Shown here piece by piece: positions 1 through 7,978 of a stretch of 64,000 bases of DNA. Position 1 is the first letter of the stretch. Every line of letters begins with the position of its first letter. Both the position numbers and the translations under genes were made by a program. The notes below the pieces were generated by a model. It was not told the origin of the DNA. It made no database searches and saw only the letters and a list, made by a program, of their open reading frames with translations. The DNA is from Cupriavidus oxalaticus. Lineage in GTDB: Bacteria; Pseudomonadota; Gammaproteobacteria; Burkholderiales; Burkholderiaceae. The DNA lies in the NCBI RefSeq assembly GCF_016894385.1, contig NZ_CP069812.1, forward strand, positions 2,852,001 through 2,916,000. Direction: 5' to 3'.

Positions 1-3000
1 GGGACGCGACACCCCATCCACGATCGTCGAACCCAGCGCCAGCGTCTGCGCGCGCAGGTCGCTGCGCGTCGCCGCGGCAGCATTGTTGTCCCACACGCCG
101 TAGACCGAGTTGTAGCCGGTGGCCGCGGTATCGGCGGCATCATGGAAGCGGCCGGTGCCGAAGGTCAGCAGGAAGCCTTTCTTCGGATCCTTGGGATTGA
201 CCAGCGCGGTCGGCGCGGCGGTGATCGGCTGAGCCGTGCCCGCGGCGCTTTGCGCGGTGAACAGCGGCGCGCCCCGCGTGGTGCCCATGCGCGCGCTCCA
301 CGCCGCCGGGTTGTCGCCCGAGAGGTCGAATTTCCACAGCCGGCCTTTCAGGTCGCCGGCGTAGACCGCCTGGATGGTCAGGTTGTCGTCGTAGACCACT
401 TCCGGACTGCCCAGTCCGTTGTTGTTGCCGGTGACGGCGGTCTCCTTCGCATCGGCATAGATCTTCTGGATGCCATTGCCGGCAAACGGGTTGGCCAGGT
501 CGACGATATACAGCACCGCCTTGCCCGTGCCGCTCTCGTAGCCGTTGCCGAATATCGCCACCCACTTGCCACTGTTGACGCGGCCGATCACCGGCGTGCC
601 GAAGGTATAGCCCAGGTCATTGTCGTTATCGGCGGCGATCTCCCACATGACCTTCTTCTCGTCGAAGGCCGACGGGTCGGTCACGTCGAGCGCAAACATG
701 CCCTTGCCGCCGGCGCCCATGCCGCCGACCAGCACCGTGCGCCAGCTCGCCGTGCTTTCGCTGCCGCGGCGGATGTAGGCGTCGCCGGCGCTGGGTGTGG
801 CATCGACGAGGAAGCGGTGGATATAGTCCGGCGAGGCCAGCGCCTTGACCGAATTGGCGCCGACGATGGCCTGATTGGGCACGTAGGCAAACTTCTCCTC
901 CCCGGTCAATGCATCAAAGCCATGCAGCATGCCGTCATTGGCGCCGACGTAGATCATCGCGCGCCGGTTGTTGCGGTTGTTGGCGAGGAAGCCGAAGTAG
1001 CTGTTGCCGCCGTCGGCATTCAGGTAGTCATAGCCGGCGTCGGCCGCCTTCACGTAGATCGGCGACGAGTTGACGATGTCGCCCAGCACATTGGAGACCG
1101 ACGTGCCGGCACCGTTGTCGGTGACGCGGTCGCGGTACTTGCCGCCATTGCGCTTTTCCAGCGAGGTGTCGCCGCGCAGGTAAGCCACGATGGTCTTGTC
1201 GCCGCCGAGCGCGGCCTTCTGCGCGCTGGAAAGCGAGGTGTCGGAGTCGCTGGACCACCTGAACGGCTTGCCCGCCGGCGCCGTACCCGGCGACCACGTA
1301 TAGATCTTGCGCGACGCCGCGGCCGGCATCTGCTGGTAGGCGTTCCAGTTCTGGATCGAGAAGGTACGGTCGGCGGCGTTGAAGCTTCGCGACTGCAATT
1401 CCCCGGTCCACGCGCCAGAGCGGAAGCGCGTCAGGAACAGCGCGGTATCGGTGTTCAGCGTGGTCGCGTTGGTCGCCGCCGAAGAAGACGAACCGCTGCG
1501 CGAGGAGATCTGGGTGAGCGCGTTGTTCAGCGCCGCGGCCAGCCCGGAGGCGTCGCCCGCGCTGTAGTTGTCGGCGCGCGTATTGACCGCCGCGTGCCAG
1601 AGATCATCGATCTTGCTCTGATCGCTCGATGGCCTGGGCCACGAGATGGTGCCGGCTTTCAGCTTGGCCAGGATGGCATCGAGCACATCGTCGCGCGACG
1701 CATTGGGGTTGCCCGGCTGGTTGTTGGGATCGGACTCCAGAGATCCCTTCACGCCCAGGCCCAGGGTGAACGTGACCAGATGCTGCCAGAACGCTTCGTC
1801 GCGGGCGTTGGTCGGCACGCGGTTCTCGGTCGTGCGCAGGTCGTTGACCCAGTACTTCATCGCCACGTCGGCGAGCGTATTGGAGTAGGAATCCTTGTAC
1901 GGCGTCACCGGTTGGTACTGGTATGCGGTGCCTGACACCGGCGAGATCCTCGGGCCCTTGCTGCTGTCGACATCCCCGACCGAGCTGCTGTCCGTGTAGT
2001 AGCCGTCGGTGGACAGGATGTGGTAGCTGGCGCGGCAAGCGCTCTCCTTGGTGCCGCCCGGCTCGGTCCAAGGCTGCGCATTGTTCTGGAAGTACTTGCC
2101 TACGGCTTCCATCCCGCCGAGCAGCGGTGTGCCGTTGGCGGCGATATTCAGGCTGTAGAAATCCTGGTAGAACGCCGGCTTGTTGGTGGTGGTGTCGAAC
2201 GGAACCACAGGGCGGCGGATGCCGGCGTAGGACGAAGTGCCCGACCTGGTTTTGTCGTTGATGGTGGTAAAGCCGACGCGGATGGCCTCGTTCTGGCCGG
2301 AGAACGCCTGCCCTACCGCGGCGCGCATGGCCAGAATACGCGAGCGATAGTACTGGAACCAGTTGGCGAAGTTCTGGATTTCCTCGGCATATGTGCAACT
2401 GGTCGGCGCGGCGCAGTCTGAGCGCTTGCCGTTGTGGGGAAAGGTCAGGTCGGTCTTGATCTCATAACGCTTGAAGCAGTCCAGGTCCGACGTGGTCTTG
2501 TTGCAGTTGCTCAGGGCAGGATCGTATCGATAGTAAAGCGCCGGATAGAACGTTACGGTCTTCCTGGAGAAGCTCCTGCCATCGTTACTGAGCCAGTACG
2601 CCTCGACCGTCTTGTCGGCGGTGAGGTCGATCGAGCCTCTGCCCGTCAGCATCGGGTTGTAGTAGGCCTGCTTCGGGTTCGCATTGACCAGCTTGCTGGC
2701 CGGGTCGAACCAGGGCCGGTAGGTGACGTCCGGGTTGTAGTAAGAGACGTTCAGTGCCGCGGTACGGTAACGCGCCGCCGCGAGCGAGTTGCTGCTGAAG
2801 TTGACCACCGAGGCGTTGGCGCCGGAATAATAATCGTCATCCGAATCGTTTGAGTAGACCCGGCCGCCGGATGGCAACGGGAAGGCATAGATCAGCCAGT
2901 TGCCGCCACTTGGGGTCAGGTCCCAGTTCGATTCCGTCCCGTTCGGCGACAGGCTTTCGGGCGTGATCTCGAACATCATCGAGCCGGAGTCATCCAGCGT

Positions 3001-3156
3001 GAACATCACGTTCGGCGCCACCGACGTACTGAAGATCAGCGGCTGCTGCGACACCGCCGCATGGCCGGCCGACAGCGGCGACAGCGCGACTGCGCATGCC
3101 ACCATGGCAGCGACACGCTTGCGGAACCTCTTGCCAAATGCCGTCATTGCCGTCAT
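1..3156 (-). CDS. pilY1: PilY1-like type IV pilus tip/biogenesis protein (3' end beyond window)
   Basis: Large secreted protein of the type IV pilus minor-pilin operon; PilY1 proteins sit at the pilus tip with the minor pilins and affect retraction and adhesion (family knowledge). The frame is open from the ATG at 3156 to the left edge, 1052 codons without a stop. It begins with a signal-peptide-like stretch (MTAMTAFGKRFRKRVAAMVA, hydrophobic to about residue 33) and then an early LDDSGSMMFE segment. The part near 1000-600 carries the PilY1 C-terminal beta-propeller signature (YVGANDGMLHGFDALTGEE, then ALDVTDPSAFDEKKVMWEIA). Its ATG overlaps the pilX stop by 4 bp (ATGA), which indicates translational coupling. 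A second in-frame ATG lies at 3147. The C-terminus is outside the window. Confidence 0.9.
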   Translation of the reverse strand, partial: MTAMTAFGKRFRKRVAAMVACAVALSPLSAGHAAVSQQPLIFSTSVAPNVMFTLDDSGSMMFEITPESLSPNGTESNWDLTPSGGNWLIYAFPLPSGGRVYSNDSDDDYYSGANASVVNFSSNSLAAARYRTAALNVSYYNPDVTYRPWFDPASKLVNANPKQAYYNPMLTGRGSIDLTADKTVEAYWLSNDGRSFSRKTVTFYPALYYRYDPALSNCNKTTSDLDCFKRYEIKTDLTFPHNGKRSDCAAPTSCTYAEEIQNFANWFQYYRSRILAMRAAVGQAFSGQNEAIRVGFTTINDKTRSGTSSYAGIRRPVVPFDTTTNKPAFYQDFYSLNIAANGTPLLGGMEAVGKYFQNNAQPWTEPGGTKESACRASYHILSTDGYYTDSSSVGDVDSSKGPRISPVSGTAYQYQPVTPYKDSYSNTLADVAMKYWVNDLRTTENRVPTNARDEAFWQHLVTFTLGLGVKGSLESDPNNQPGNPNASRDDVLDAILAKLKAGTISWPRPSSDQSKIDDLWHAAVNTRADNYSAGDASGLAAALNNALTQISSRSGSSSSAATNATTLNTDTALFLTRFRSGAWTGELQSRSFNAADRTFSIQNWNAYQQMPAAASRKIYTWSPGTAPAGKPFRWSSDSDTSLSSAQKAALGGDKTIVAYLRGDTSLEKRNGGKYRDRVTDNGAGTSVSNVLGDIVNSSPIYVKAADAGYDYLNADGGNSYFGFLANNRNNRRAMIYVGANDGMLHGFDALTGEEKFAYVPNQAIVGANSVKALASPDYIHRFLVDATPSAGDAYIRRGSESTASWRTVLVGGMGAGGKGMFALDVTDPSAFDEKKVMWEIAADNDNDLGYTFGTPVIGRVNSGKWVAIFGNGYESGTGKAVLYIVDLANPFAGNGIQKIYADAKETAVTGNNNGLGSPEVVYDDNLTIQAVYAGDLKGRLWKFDLSGDNPAAWSARMGTTRGAPLFTAQSAAGTAQPITAAPTALVNPKDPKKGFLLTFGTGRFHDAADTAATGYNSVYGVWDNNAAAATRSDLRAQTLALGSTIVDGVSRP

Positions 3157-3779
3157 TGCCGTACCTCCGACTGGAGCGTGACTTGCGTCCCGGGGCTGAT
3201 GCCTGTACCCAGCGCGGTGACGCGGTAGTGGATGTTGATCGCCATCCCGGTCTGCGTATTCCTGACCCGGGACGGTTTGCGGATCTCTTCGATAAAGCAG
3301 CGCGGAGCGGCCGCCGCCTCGCGCAGCGTCACGCCGTCGCTGGCAGGGATGACGATGACATTGGTATTGGGCTCGGCATTGACGCTGGTGTCCCAGTTCG
3401 AAGGCACCTCCCAGAACTGGCGGCCATTCGCGTCGAGGTAGCCGAGCTTGCGCTCGCCGCTGCTGTCGAGCGGCGGCGCTGCCGGATTCGCGATCGCACT
3501 CATATCCTTGCGATACATGCGGTTGAACAGCGCCGCCGGCTGGCCGCTCACCACCACGCCTTCGCAAAAGCGCAGGCCCAGTTCCGCCGCCTGGAATGCC
3601 ACCTGGTGATCGCGGTTGTTGCCTGCCAGGCGCTCGTCGAACAGGCTGCCGCGCATGCTCCATACGGTCAGCATCGACACCACCACGATGATCACCAGCG
3701 CCACCACCAGCACCACGCCACGCGCGCGGCGCCTGCGCAGCGGCGGCCTGCCCCCTTGTCTGTCCATGCGCTGGCTCAT
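3153..3779 (-). CDS. pilX: PilX-type minor pilin
   Basis: Minor pilin PilX, 208 aa. After a basic leader (RPPLRRRRARG) comes the PilX N-terminal hydrophobic helix at about residues 21-38 (GVVLVVALVIIVVVSMLTV). The conserved FDERLAGNNRDHQVAFQAAE segment that typifies PilX/PilX_N domains follows. PilX lacks the usual Glu+5 signature and is known to form part of the pilus-tip complex with PilV, PilW and PilY1. It starts one base after the pilW stop (TAG 3782-3780) and its TGA overlaps the pilY1 ATG, so it lies in a tight operon. Confidence 0.88.
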   Translation of the reverse strand: MSQRMDRQGGRPPLRRRRARGVVLVVALVIIVVVSMLTVWSMRGSLFDERLAGNNRDHQVAFQAAELGLRFCEGVVVSGQPAALFNRMYRKDMSAIANPAAPPLDSSGERKLGYLDANGRQFWEVPSNWDTSVNAEPNTNVIVIPASDGVTLREAAAAPRCFIEEIRKPSRVRNTQTGMAINIHYRVTALGTGISPGTQVTLQSEVRQ

Positions 3780-4604
3780 CTAGCCCACCCGGTTGCGCAG
3801 CGCAAAGCTGCTGGTAAAGCGCCGCCGCAGGCGGCCGTCGGCGATGTTCTGCACGTTGTCTGCACAATCGCGGTAAGTCGTGGCGACATCCGCATTGACC
3901 GGGCTGGGATCCGCCACCAGCAGGCATACGCGAACGCTGACCACGCGGCTCCAGTCGGGCGCCGCCAGCGCGCTGGCCGGCTGGTATTGCGTGACGTTGG
4001 CGGAGTCGGCGTCCTGCGCCACGCCATAGCTAAGCTGCAGGTCCTGGACGTTGTCGAGGATCGGCTCGGCACGCGACGCAGCCATCGTCGCGCCATCGGA
4101 GCCGCGGCACATCAGCGTGTTGCCGGTCACGTAGAAGGCGTTCTCCACCACGCCGCGTGCCACCGGGACGGCGCGGCCGTTGCAGTCGGTGACGCTGGCC
4201 AGCGAGCCGTCGATGCGCTGGTAGCGCACAGTGATCGCATCCGCATTGGCGTTCGCGGGTGCCACGCAGGCGCCTGTGCCGACGTCGGCGAGCCCGCCCT
4301 CGCAACCCAGCACGGGCGCGCCATCGAAGGTGACCGGGCGCGCGCTCAGCAACGACAGGTCAACGCGGCCAAGCCCGGCCAGGCGCAACTGGTCGCCGAG
4401 GACCGACAGGGCCCAGCGCGCGCCGTCATCGGCGCTGCGCAGGCCTTCCTGCGTGCGCGTGCTGCGCTGCGTGGTCAGGTAGAACGCGGTGATCGACCCC
4501 AGCAGCAGCAGGCTCAGCACCAGCGCAATCATGATTTCCACCAGCGAGCGTCCGCGGCTCGCGATGCGGCGCCGGATCAGGGCCGGAGCGTGACGGTCGC
4601 GCAT
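3780..4604 (-). CDS. pilW: PilW-type minor pilin
   Basis: Minor pilin PilW, 274 aa. The prepilin peptidase site is Gly18 followed by RSLVEIMIALVLSLLLL, with Glu at +5 of the mature chain and a long hydrophobic helix to about residue 42. The length and the segment DGARWALSVLGDQLRLAGLG fit PilW, where the 'LxxQlRlAG' stretch after the helix is characteristic. It overlaps the end of pilV by 28 bp and abuts pilX. It probably acts in the inner-membrane priming complex for type IV pili. Confidence 0.88.
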   Translation of the reverse strand: MRDRHAPALIRRRIASRGRSLVEIMIALVLSLLLLGSITAFYLTTQRSTRTQEGLRSADDGARWALSVLGDQLRLAGLGRVDLSLLSARPVTFDGAPVLGCEGGLADVGTGACVAPANANADAITVRYQRIDGSLASVTDCNGRAVPVARGVVENAFYVTGNTLMCRGSDGATMAASRAEPILDNVQDLQLSYGVAQDADSANVTQYQPASALAAPDWSRVVSVRVCLLVADPSPVNADVATTYRDCADNVQNIADGRLRRRFTSSFALRNRVG

Positions 4605-5167
4605 GTGACTCCCCTGGTGTCAAACCCGGCCAGCGTGGCGAAATAAGCGTTGGCCGCCGCGGAGCAATCCACGGCGGCAATGTTCGATGCGGGATCCTTC
4701 CAGTACAGCTCCAGCCGGTAGCTGACAAAGCCGGCCGGCACGGTGCCGGCCGGTGCCGCGACTGCGGGGGAAGTCCATGCCGCCACGCCTGCGCCGGGCA
4801 GTTGCGCCGACAGCGCGCGCCACCATTGCGAGACGTCCCACGCGGCATACTCCGCCCCGTCGCACGCGACCCGGCTGCAGTCCCTGGCGGGCGCGGCGGG
4901 AGGCTGCACCGCCAGTGCATCCAGGTAGGCGTTGGCACCTTCGGGCACGCCTTCAGCCAGGCCTGACGCATTGGCGCGGATACGCTCGGACAAGTCGGTG
5001 GCCGCATCGACGATGGTGTAGCGCGCGCTGGCCCCGGAGCGGTAGCGCAGCGACGCCGCCTGCAGCGACATCATGCCGATCAGCACGATCGCGACCAGCA
5101 CCATGGTGATCAGCACCTCGATCAGGCTGGCGCCGCGCTGGCGCACTGCGGACCGGTTCAGCTGCAT
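4577..5167 (-). CDS. pilV: PilV-type minor pilin
   Basis: Minor pilin PilV, 196 aa. A short basic leader ends at Gly12, followed by ASLIEVLITMVLVAIVLIGM with Glu at +5; the following MMSLQAASLRYRSGASARY fits the PilV family. Cysteines at several positions in the C-terminal part suggest disulfides in the periplasmic domain. It overlaps fimT upstream by 10 bp and pilW downstream by 28 bp, so the operon appears to be read as one message. Confidence 0.87.
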   Translation of the reverse strand: MQLNRSAVRQRGASLIEVLITMVLVAIVLIGMMSLQAASLRYRSGASARYTIVDAATDLSERIRANASGLAEGVPEGANAYLDALAVQPPAAPARDCSRVACDGAEYAAWDVSQWWRALSAQLPGAGVAAWTSPAVAAPAGTVPAGFVSYRLELYWKDPASNIAAVDCSAAANAYFATLAGFDTRGVTCATVTLRP

Positions 5168-5787
5168 GCCGCCGTCCTCTGGTCGATACGTCCGGCATGC
5201 GACACGCAGATATTCAGCACGCGCGCATCCGACCCGGACGACGCCACCCGCAGGGCGAGCGCGCCATCGGCCGACAGGAAGCCACGGGCGCTGACCTGGA
5301 TCGCCTGCACCGGCGCGGCCAGCAGCAGCGACAAGCCATTGCCGGCATCGCGCATGCGGATGATCTCTTCGCCGGCCGCACGTACCTGGTCGTTGTCGGT
5401 GTCCTGGAACACGAGCCAGCGGCCGCCCCAGTCAGCCTGCGCATCCTGCGCGCAGACAGTGCTGGTCGCCGTGGTCGCCCGGCAGATCGTCACCGGCACG
5501 TTGCGGCGAATCGCTTCGCTGCGCGCCAGCGAAAACAGCCCCGCGACCTCGGCCGCCGCGGCATCGGCGCGCGCGCGCTCAAGGAAGCGCTGGAACGATG
5601 GGATGGCGATCGAAGTCGTGATCGCGATCAGCGCGATCACGACCATCAGTTCGATCAGCGTAAAGCCGGACTTGGCCGGGCGCGCGCGCAGTGGAGCGCG
5701 TGCGCCGTCGATGCCCGCGCAATGCGCGCGGGCAAACGGCGAACGCCCTCCACACCCGGCCGCGCGGGTGCGAATCGGGCTGCCCAT
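5158..5787 (-). CDS. fimT: FimT/GspH-type pseudopilin, first gene of the minor-pilin operon
   Basis: GspH/FimT pseudopilin. The type IV pilin signature GFTLIELMVVIALIAITTSI has its cleavage Gly at residue 41 if translation begins at the ATG at 5787. That gives a 41-residue leader, longer than usual. I see no convincing downstream ATG or GTG before the signature, so either the leader is really long or a rare start codon is used. The rest (AEVAGLFSLARSEAIRRNVPVTIC, then a Cys near the end) fits GspH/FimT minor pilins. It is first in the minus-strand order fimT-pilV-pilW-pilX-pilY1. Confidence 0.82.
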   Translation of the reverse strand: MGSPIRTRAAGCGGRSPFARAHCAGIDGARAPLRARPAKSGFTLIELMVVIALIAITTSIAIPSFQRFLERARADAAAAEVAGLFSLARSEAIRRNVPVTICRATTATSTVCAQDAQADWGGRWLVFQDTDNDQVRAAGEEIIRMRDAGNGLSLLLAAPVQAIQVSARGFLSADGALALRVASSGSDARVLNICVSHAGRIDQRTAACS

Positions 5788-6213
5788 GTCAGCGCAACCG
5801 GCTGACTGGCAAGCCTTGCTGCCAAGCTCGTGAAACGACCCTGCTCATGATGACCCCCGGAAGAAATTCCGTCTGGCGACGGGTGCCTCTCTGCGGAAGC
5901 ACGCCATTGCCACACCCGACTGCGTTCTTTTGATTTTGTCAGCCTGCCGTGGCGGCAGGCGTGAGCCAGAAGACTGTGGATCAAGTTCCGGCCAAAGCAA
6001 TACCCCGCCATAGTGGGGAATTCAAAATGCAGTGTCAATACCACTTGGCAAGGACACGATTCTCATTTGTCGCCGGCGGACAACGCTGCGATGCATCGCT
6101 GGCGACCGGTTCACCGCGGTCTTACCAAATTTTGCGCATTCACATCTGGCGTCTACAAACCGCAGCGCGGCGGCGGGATACGGTTGAGGTACCGAAACGC
6201 CCTGACGCGCGCC
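5788..6213. promoter_or_regulatory. Divergent intergenic region between two minor-pilin operons
   Basis: This 426-bp gap separates the minus-strand fimT operon from the plus-strand second minor-pilin operon and must hold promoters for both. It is AT-richer than its surroundings at about 5925-5940 and 6000-6130. A perfect 8-bp inverted repeat with a 3-base loop (GCCTGCCG / CGGCAGGC) lies at 5942-5960 and could be an operator or a transcript hairpin. I found no -35/-10 pair or sigma-54 site clean enough to assign. Confidence 0.4.
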
Positions 6214-6510
6214 ATGCACCATCGCTTCGCCCTGCCCTTTCGCCTGCCCTGCCGCCTGCCCAGCCGCCCGCCCCGTTGCCTTCCTCCAGGTGGCACCGTC
6301 CACGGCTACATCCTGTTCGAATCGCTCTGCGGACTGGCGATCTTCACCGCCGGCCTGGCATCGCTCGCGATCCTGGGGCCGACGGGGCTCGGCTGGCAGC
6401 GCGCGCTGGATCAGGCCAGCCATGACACGCGCAGGACGGCGGAATGGGCCGAGCTGGCGCCATGGCCGGCCGGATCGCCGCTGAACCGCGCCGGCGCGGA
6501 ACTGCCATGA
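6214..6510 (+). CDS. PilV-like minor pilin, short, first gene of second minor-pilin operon
   Basis: Predicted 98-aa pseudopilin. A 31-residue leader rich in Pro and Arg ends at Gly31, then YILFESLCGLAIFTAGLASL forms the pilin helix with Glu at +5. Its position just before a PilW-like gene and its brevity suggest a reduced PilV-type minor pilin. The frame stays open upstream to 6013, but the ATG at 6214 is the nearest plausible start to the signature. The TGA overlaps the next ATG (6507) as ATGA. Only about 50 residues follow the helix, fewer than in normal PilV, so it may be a degenerate or minimal subunit. Confidence 0.6.
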   Translation: MHHRFALPFRLPCRLPSRPPRCLPPGGTVHGYILFESLCGLAIFTAGLASLAILGPTGLGWQRALDQASHDTRRTAEWAELAPWPAGSPLNRAGAELP

Positions 6511-7409
6511 GAACGCAGCCGATGCGCCGCCATGGCCTGGGCTTCTCGCTGACCGAAGCCATGGTCGGCCTGGCGCTCGGGCTGATCGTCGCCGCCGTCG
6601 CCACGGCGGCATGGCAGGTGGCACTCTCCGCCTACCGCAGCGCGGCGGAGCGCGTCCTGCTGGAGGAGCGCGGCCAACGCACGCTCGCCATCCTGGCCGC
6701 GCTGCTGCGCCAGGCCGGCTGGCATGCCGGCACGCTCGACGCGTCAGCGCCGCCCGCCGTCAGCGGCGCCGACGACTGCGGGCAGCCAGGCATCGCCGAG
6801 GTGCCGACGTGCGCCCGCCACGGTGTCGCGCACAGCGATGTGCTGCTGGTGCGGTTCAGCGGCCAGGGGCAGTCCGGCGACGCGAGCCAGCCTGACGAGA
6901 CCATGATCGATTGCAGTGGGTATCCGCTGGCCGCACGGGTGGCCGGGGCCGGCAGCGCCACGGATTTTGTCGCGGCAAACATGCTCTATGTAGCCGCCGC
7001 CACGGACGGCGAGCCGCAGCTGCTATGCCGCTACCCGTCCCGCCGCAATGGCCAGGTCGACGGGCACGGCTGGACGTCGGGGGCACTGGTCCGTGGCGTC
7101 GCCTCGCTGCAGCTGCGCTTCGGCATAGACATGGATGGCGACCGTCAGCCTGACGCGTTCCTGCCTGCGGCACGGGTCCAGGCCATGGGTGCGCACGCAT
7201 GGCAGCGCGTGCTGGCGGTGCAGGTCGCGCTTGCGCTGCAGGGCGAGCAGCGCGGCATTCCCCGCGACGCCGGCGTGAAGGCGGGCGCTGACGATGCCCT
7301 GGCCGACCTGCAGGCAGCGCCAGTCGACACGCACCGCGCCAGCCGGCGCGTGTTCGCCACCACGGTCCGCCTGCGCAACGCCCCGCGCTGCGAGGAGACG
7401 CTATGCTGA
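6507..7409 (+). CDS. PilW-like minor pilin (second operon)
   Basis: 300-aa PilW-family protein. Leader MRTQPMRRHGLG is followed by FSLTEAMVGLALGLIVAAVA with cleavage after Gly12 and Glu at +5. The downstream segment (RVLLEERGQRTLAILAALLR, then QAGW) matches the PilW pattern of the first operon, and a second half with paired cysteines follows. Start chosen at 6507 because it overlaps the upstream stop (ATGA). It ends 7 bp inside the next gene. It is a diverged paralogue of the PilW encoded at 3780-4604. Confidence 0.8.
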   Translation: MRTQPMRRHGLGFSLTEAMVGLALGLIVAAVATAAWQVALSAYRSAAERVLLEERGQRTLAILAALLRQAGWHAGTLDASAPPAVSGADDCGQPGIAEVPTCARHGVAHSDVLLVRFSGQGQSGDASQPDETMIDCSGYPLAARVAGAGSATDFVAANMLYVAAATDGEPQLLCRYPSRRNGQVDGHGWTSGALVRGVASLQLRFGIDMDGDRQPDAFLPAARVQAMGAHAWQRVLAVQVALALQGEQRGIPRDAGVKAGADDALADLQAAPVDTHRASRRVFATTVRLRNAPRCEETLC

Positions 7410-7978
7410 GGCCGCACGCCATGACGCAGGCCGGCGGCATCACGCTGCTGTTCGCGGCAACAATGCTGCTGCTGGTCGCCGCCACCGCGGCGGCCATGCT
7501 GCAAATGCTTCTGGCAGGCCGGCAACTGGCGGCGGCCGGCCGCGATCGCGAGATCGCGTTCCGGGCAGCAGAAGCCGCCCTGCTCGAGGCGGAGGCCGAA
7601 CTGCTCGCCGCCGCCGGTGGCAGTGACGACCGCTTCGGCCAGTGGCCCGCCGCAGGCGAATGCGGCCGCGGCGCACAGGCAGCGCTGTGCAACACTGCGC
7701 ATGCGGGCACGCCGGTATGGCAGCCGTGGCTGCATGGCCTGGCTACGGGCCTGGCGCTTGGCGTGCCGGCAAGCGGCGTTGCCGTCGTGCCAGGAGCCAC
7801 CTTGCCGGACGCCTTTGCTGGTTCGTACACGGCGCCGCGCTACGTTGCCGAGCTGCTCGACGACGGTCCCGTGCTCGACGAAGGCTGGCCGGCCTTGCCG
7901 CGGCTGCGCATCACCGCCGTCGGCTTCGGCCGCTCGCCCGCGGTACGGGCCGTCGTGCAGAGCATCGTGCAGCCATGA
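7403..7978 (+). CDS. PilX-like minor pilin (second operon)
   Basis: 191-aa PilX-like protein. The N-terminus (MLRPHAMTQAGGITLLFAAT then MLLLVAATAAAMLQMLLAG) gives one hydrophobic helix without Glu+5. It is followed by DREIAFRAAEAALLEAEAEL, the same 'vAFrAAEa' element seen in PilX. Four cysteines occur in the C-terminal part. It overlaps the upstream PilW-like gene by 7 bp and the downstream PilY1-like gene by 4 bp (ATGA), showing operon coupling. Confidence 0.78.
   Translation: MLRPHAMTQAGGITLLFAATMLLLVAATAAAMLQMLLAGRQLAAAGRDREIAFRAAEAALLEAEAELLAAAGGSDDRFGQWPAAGECGRGAQAALCNTAHAGTPVWQPWLHGLATGLALGVPASGVAVVPGATLPDAFAGSYTAPRYVAELLDDGPVLDEGWPALPRLRITAVGFGRSPAVRAVVQSIVQP

Noticed and set aside
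142..1935. A 597-codon plus-strand frame over pilY1
   Set aside because: Composition is Arg/Val/Gly-rich without motifs, while the minus strand encodes a clear PilY1 propeller.
5850..5910. Sigma-54 promoter for the fimT operon (TGGCAATGGCGTGCTT on the minus strand)
   Set aside because: The GG-to-GC spacing is 9 instead of the required 10 bases.
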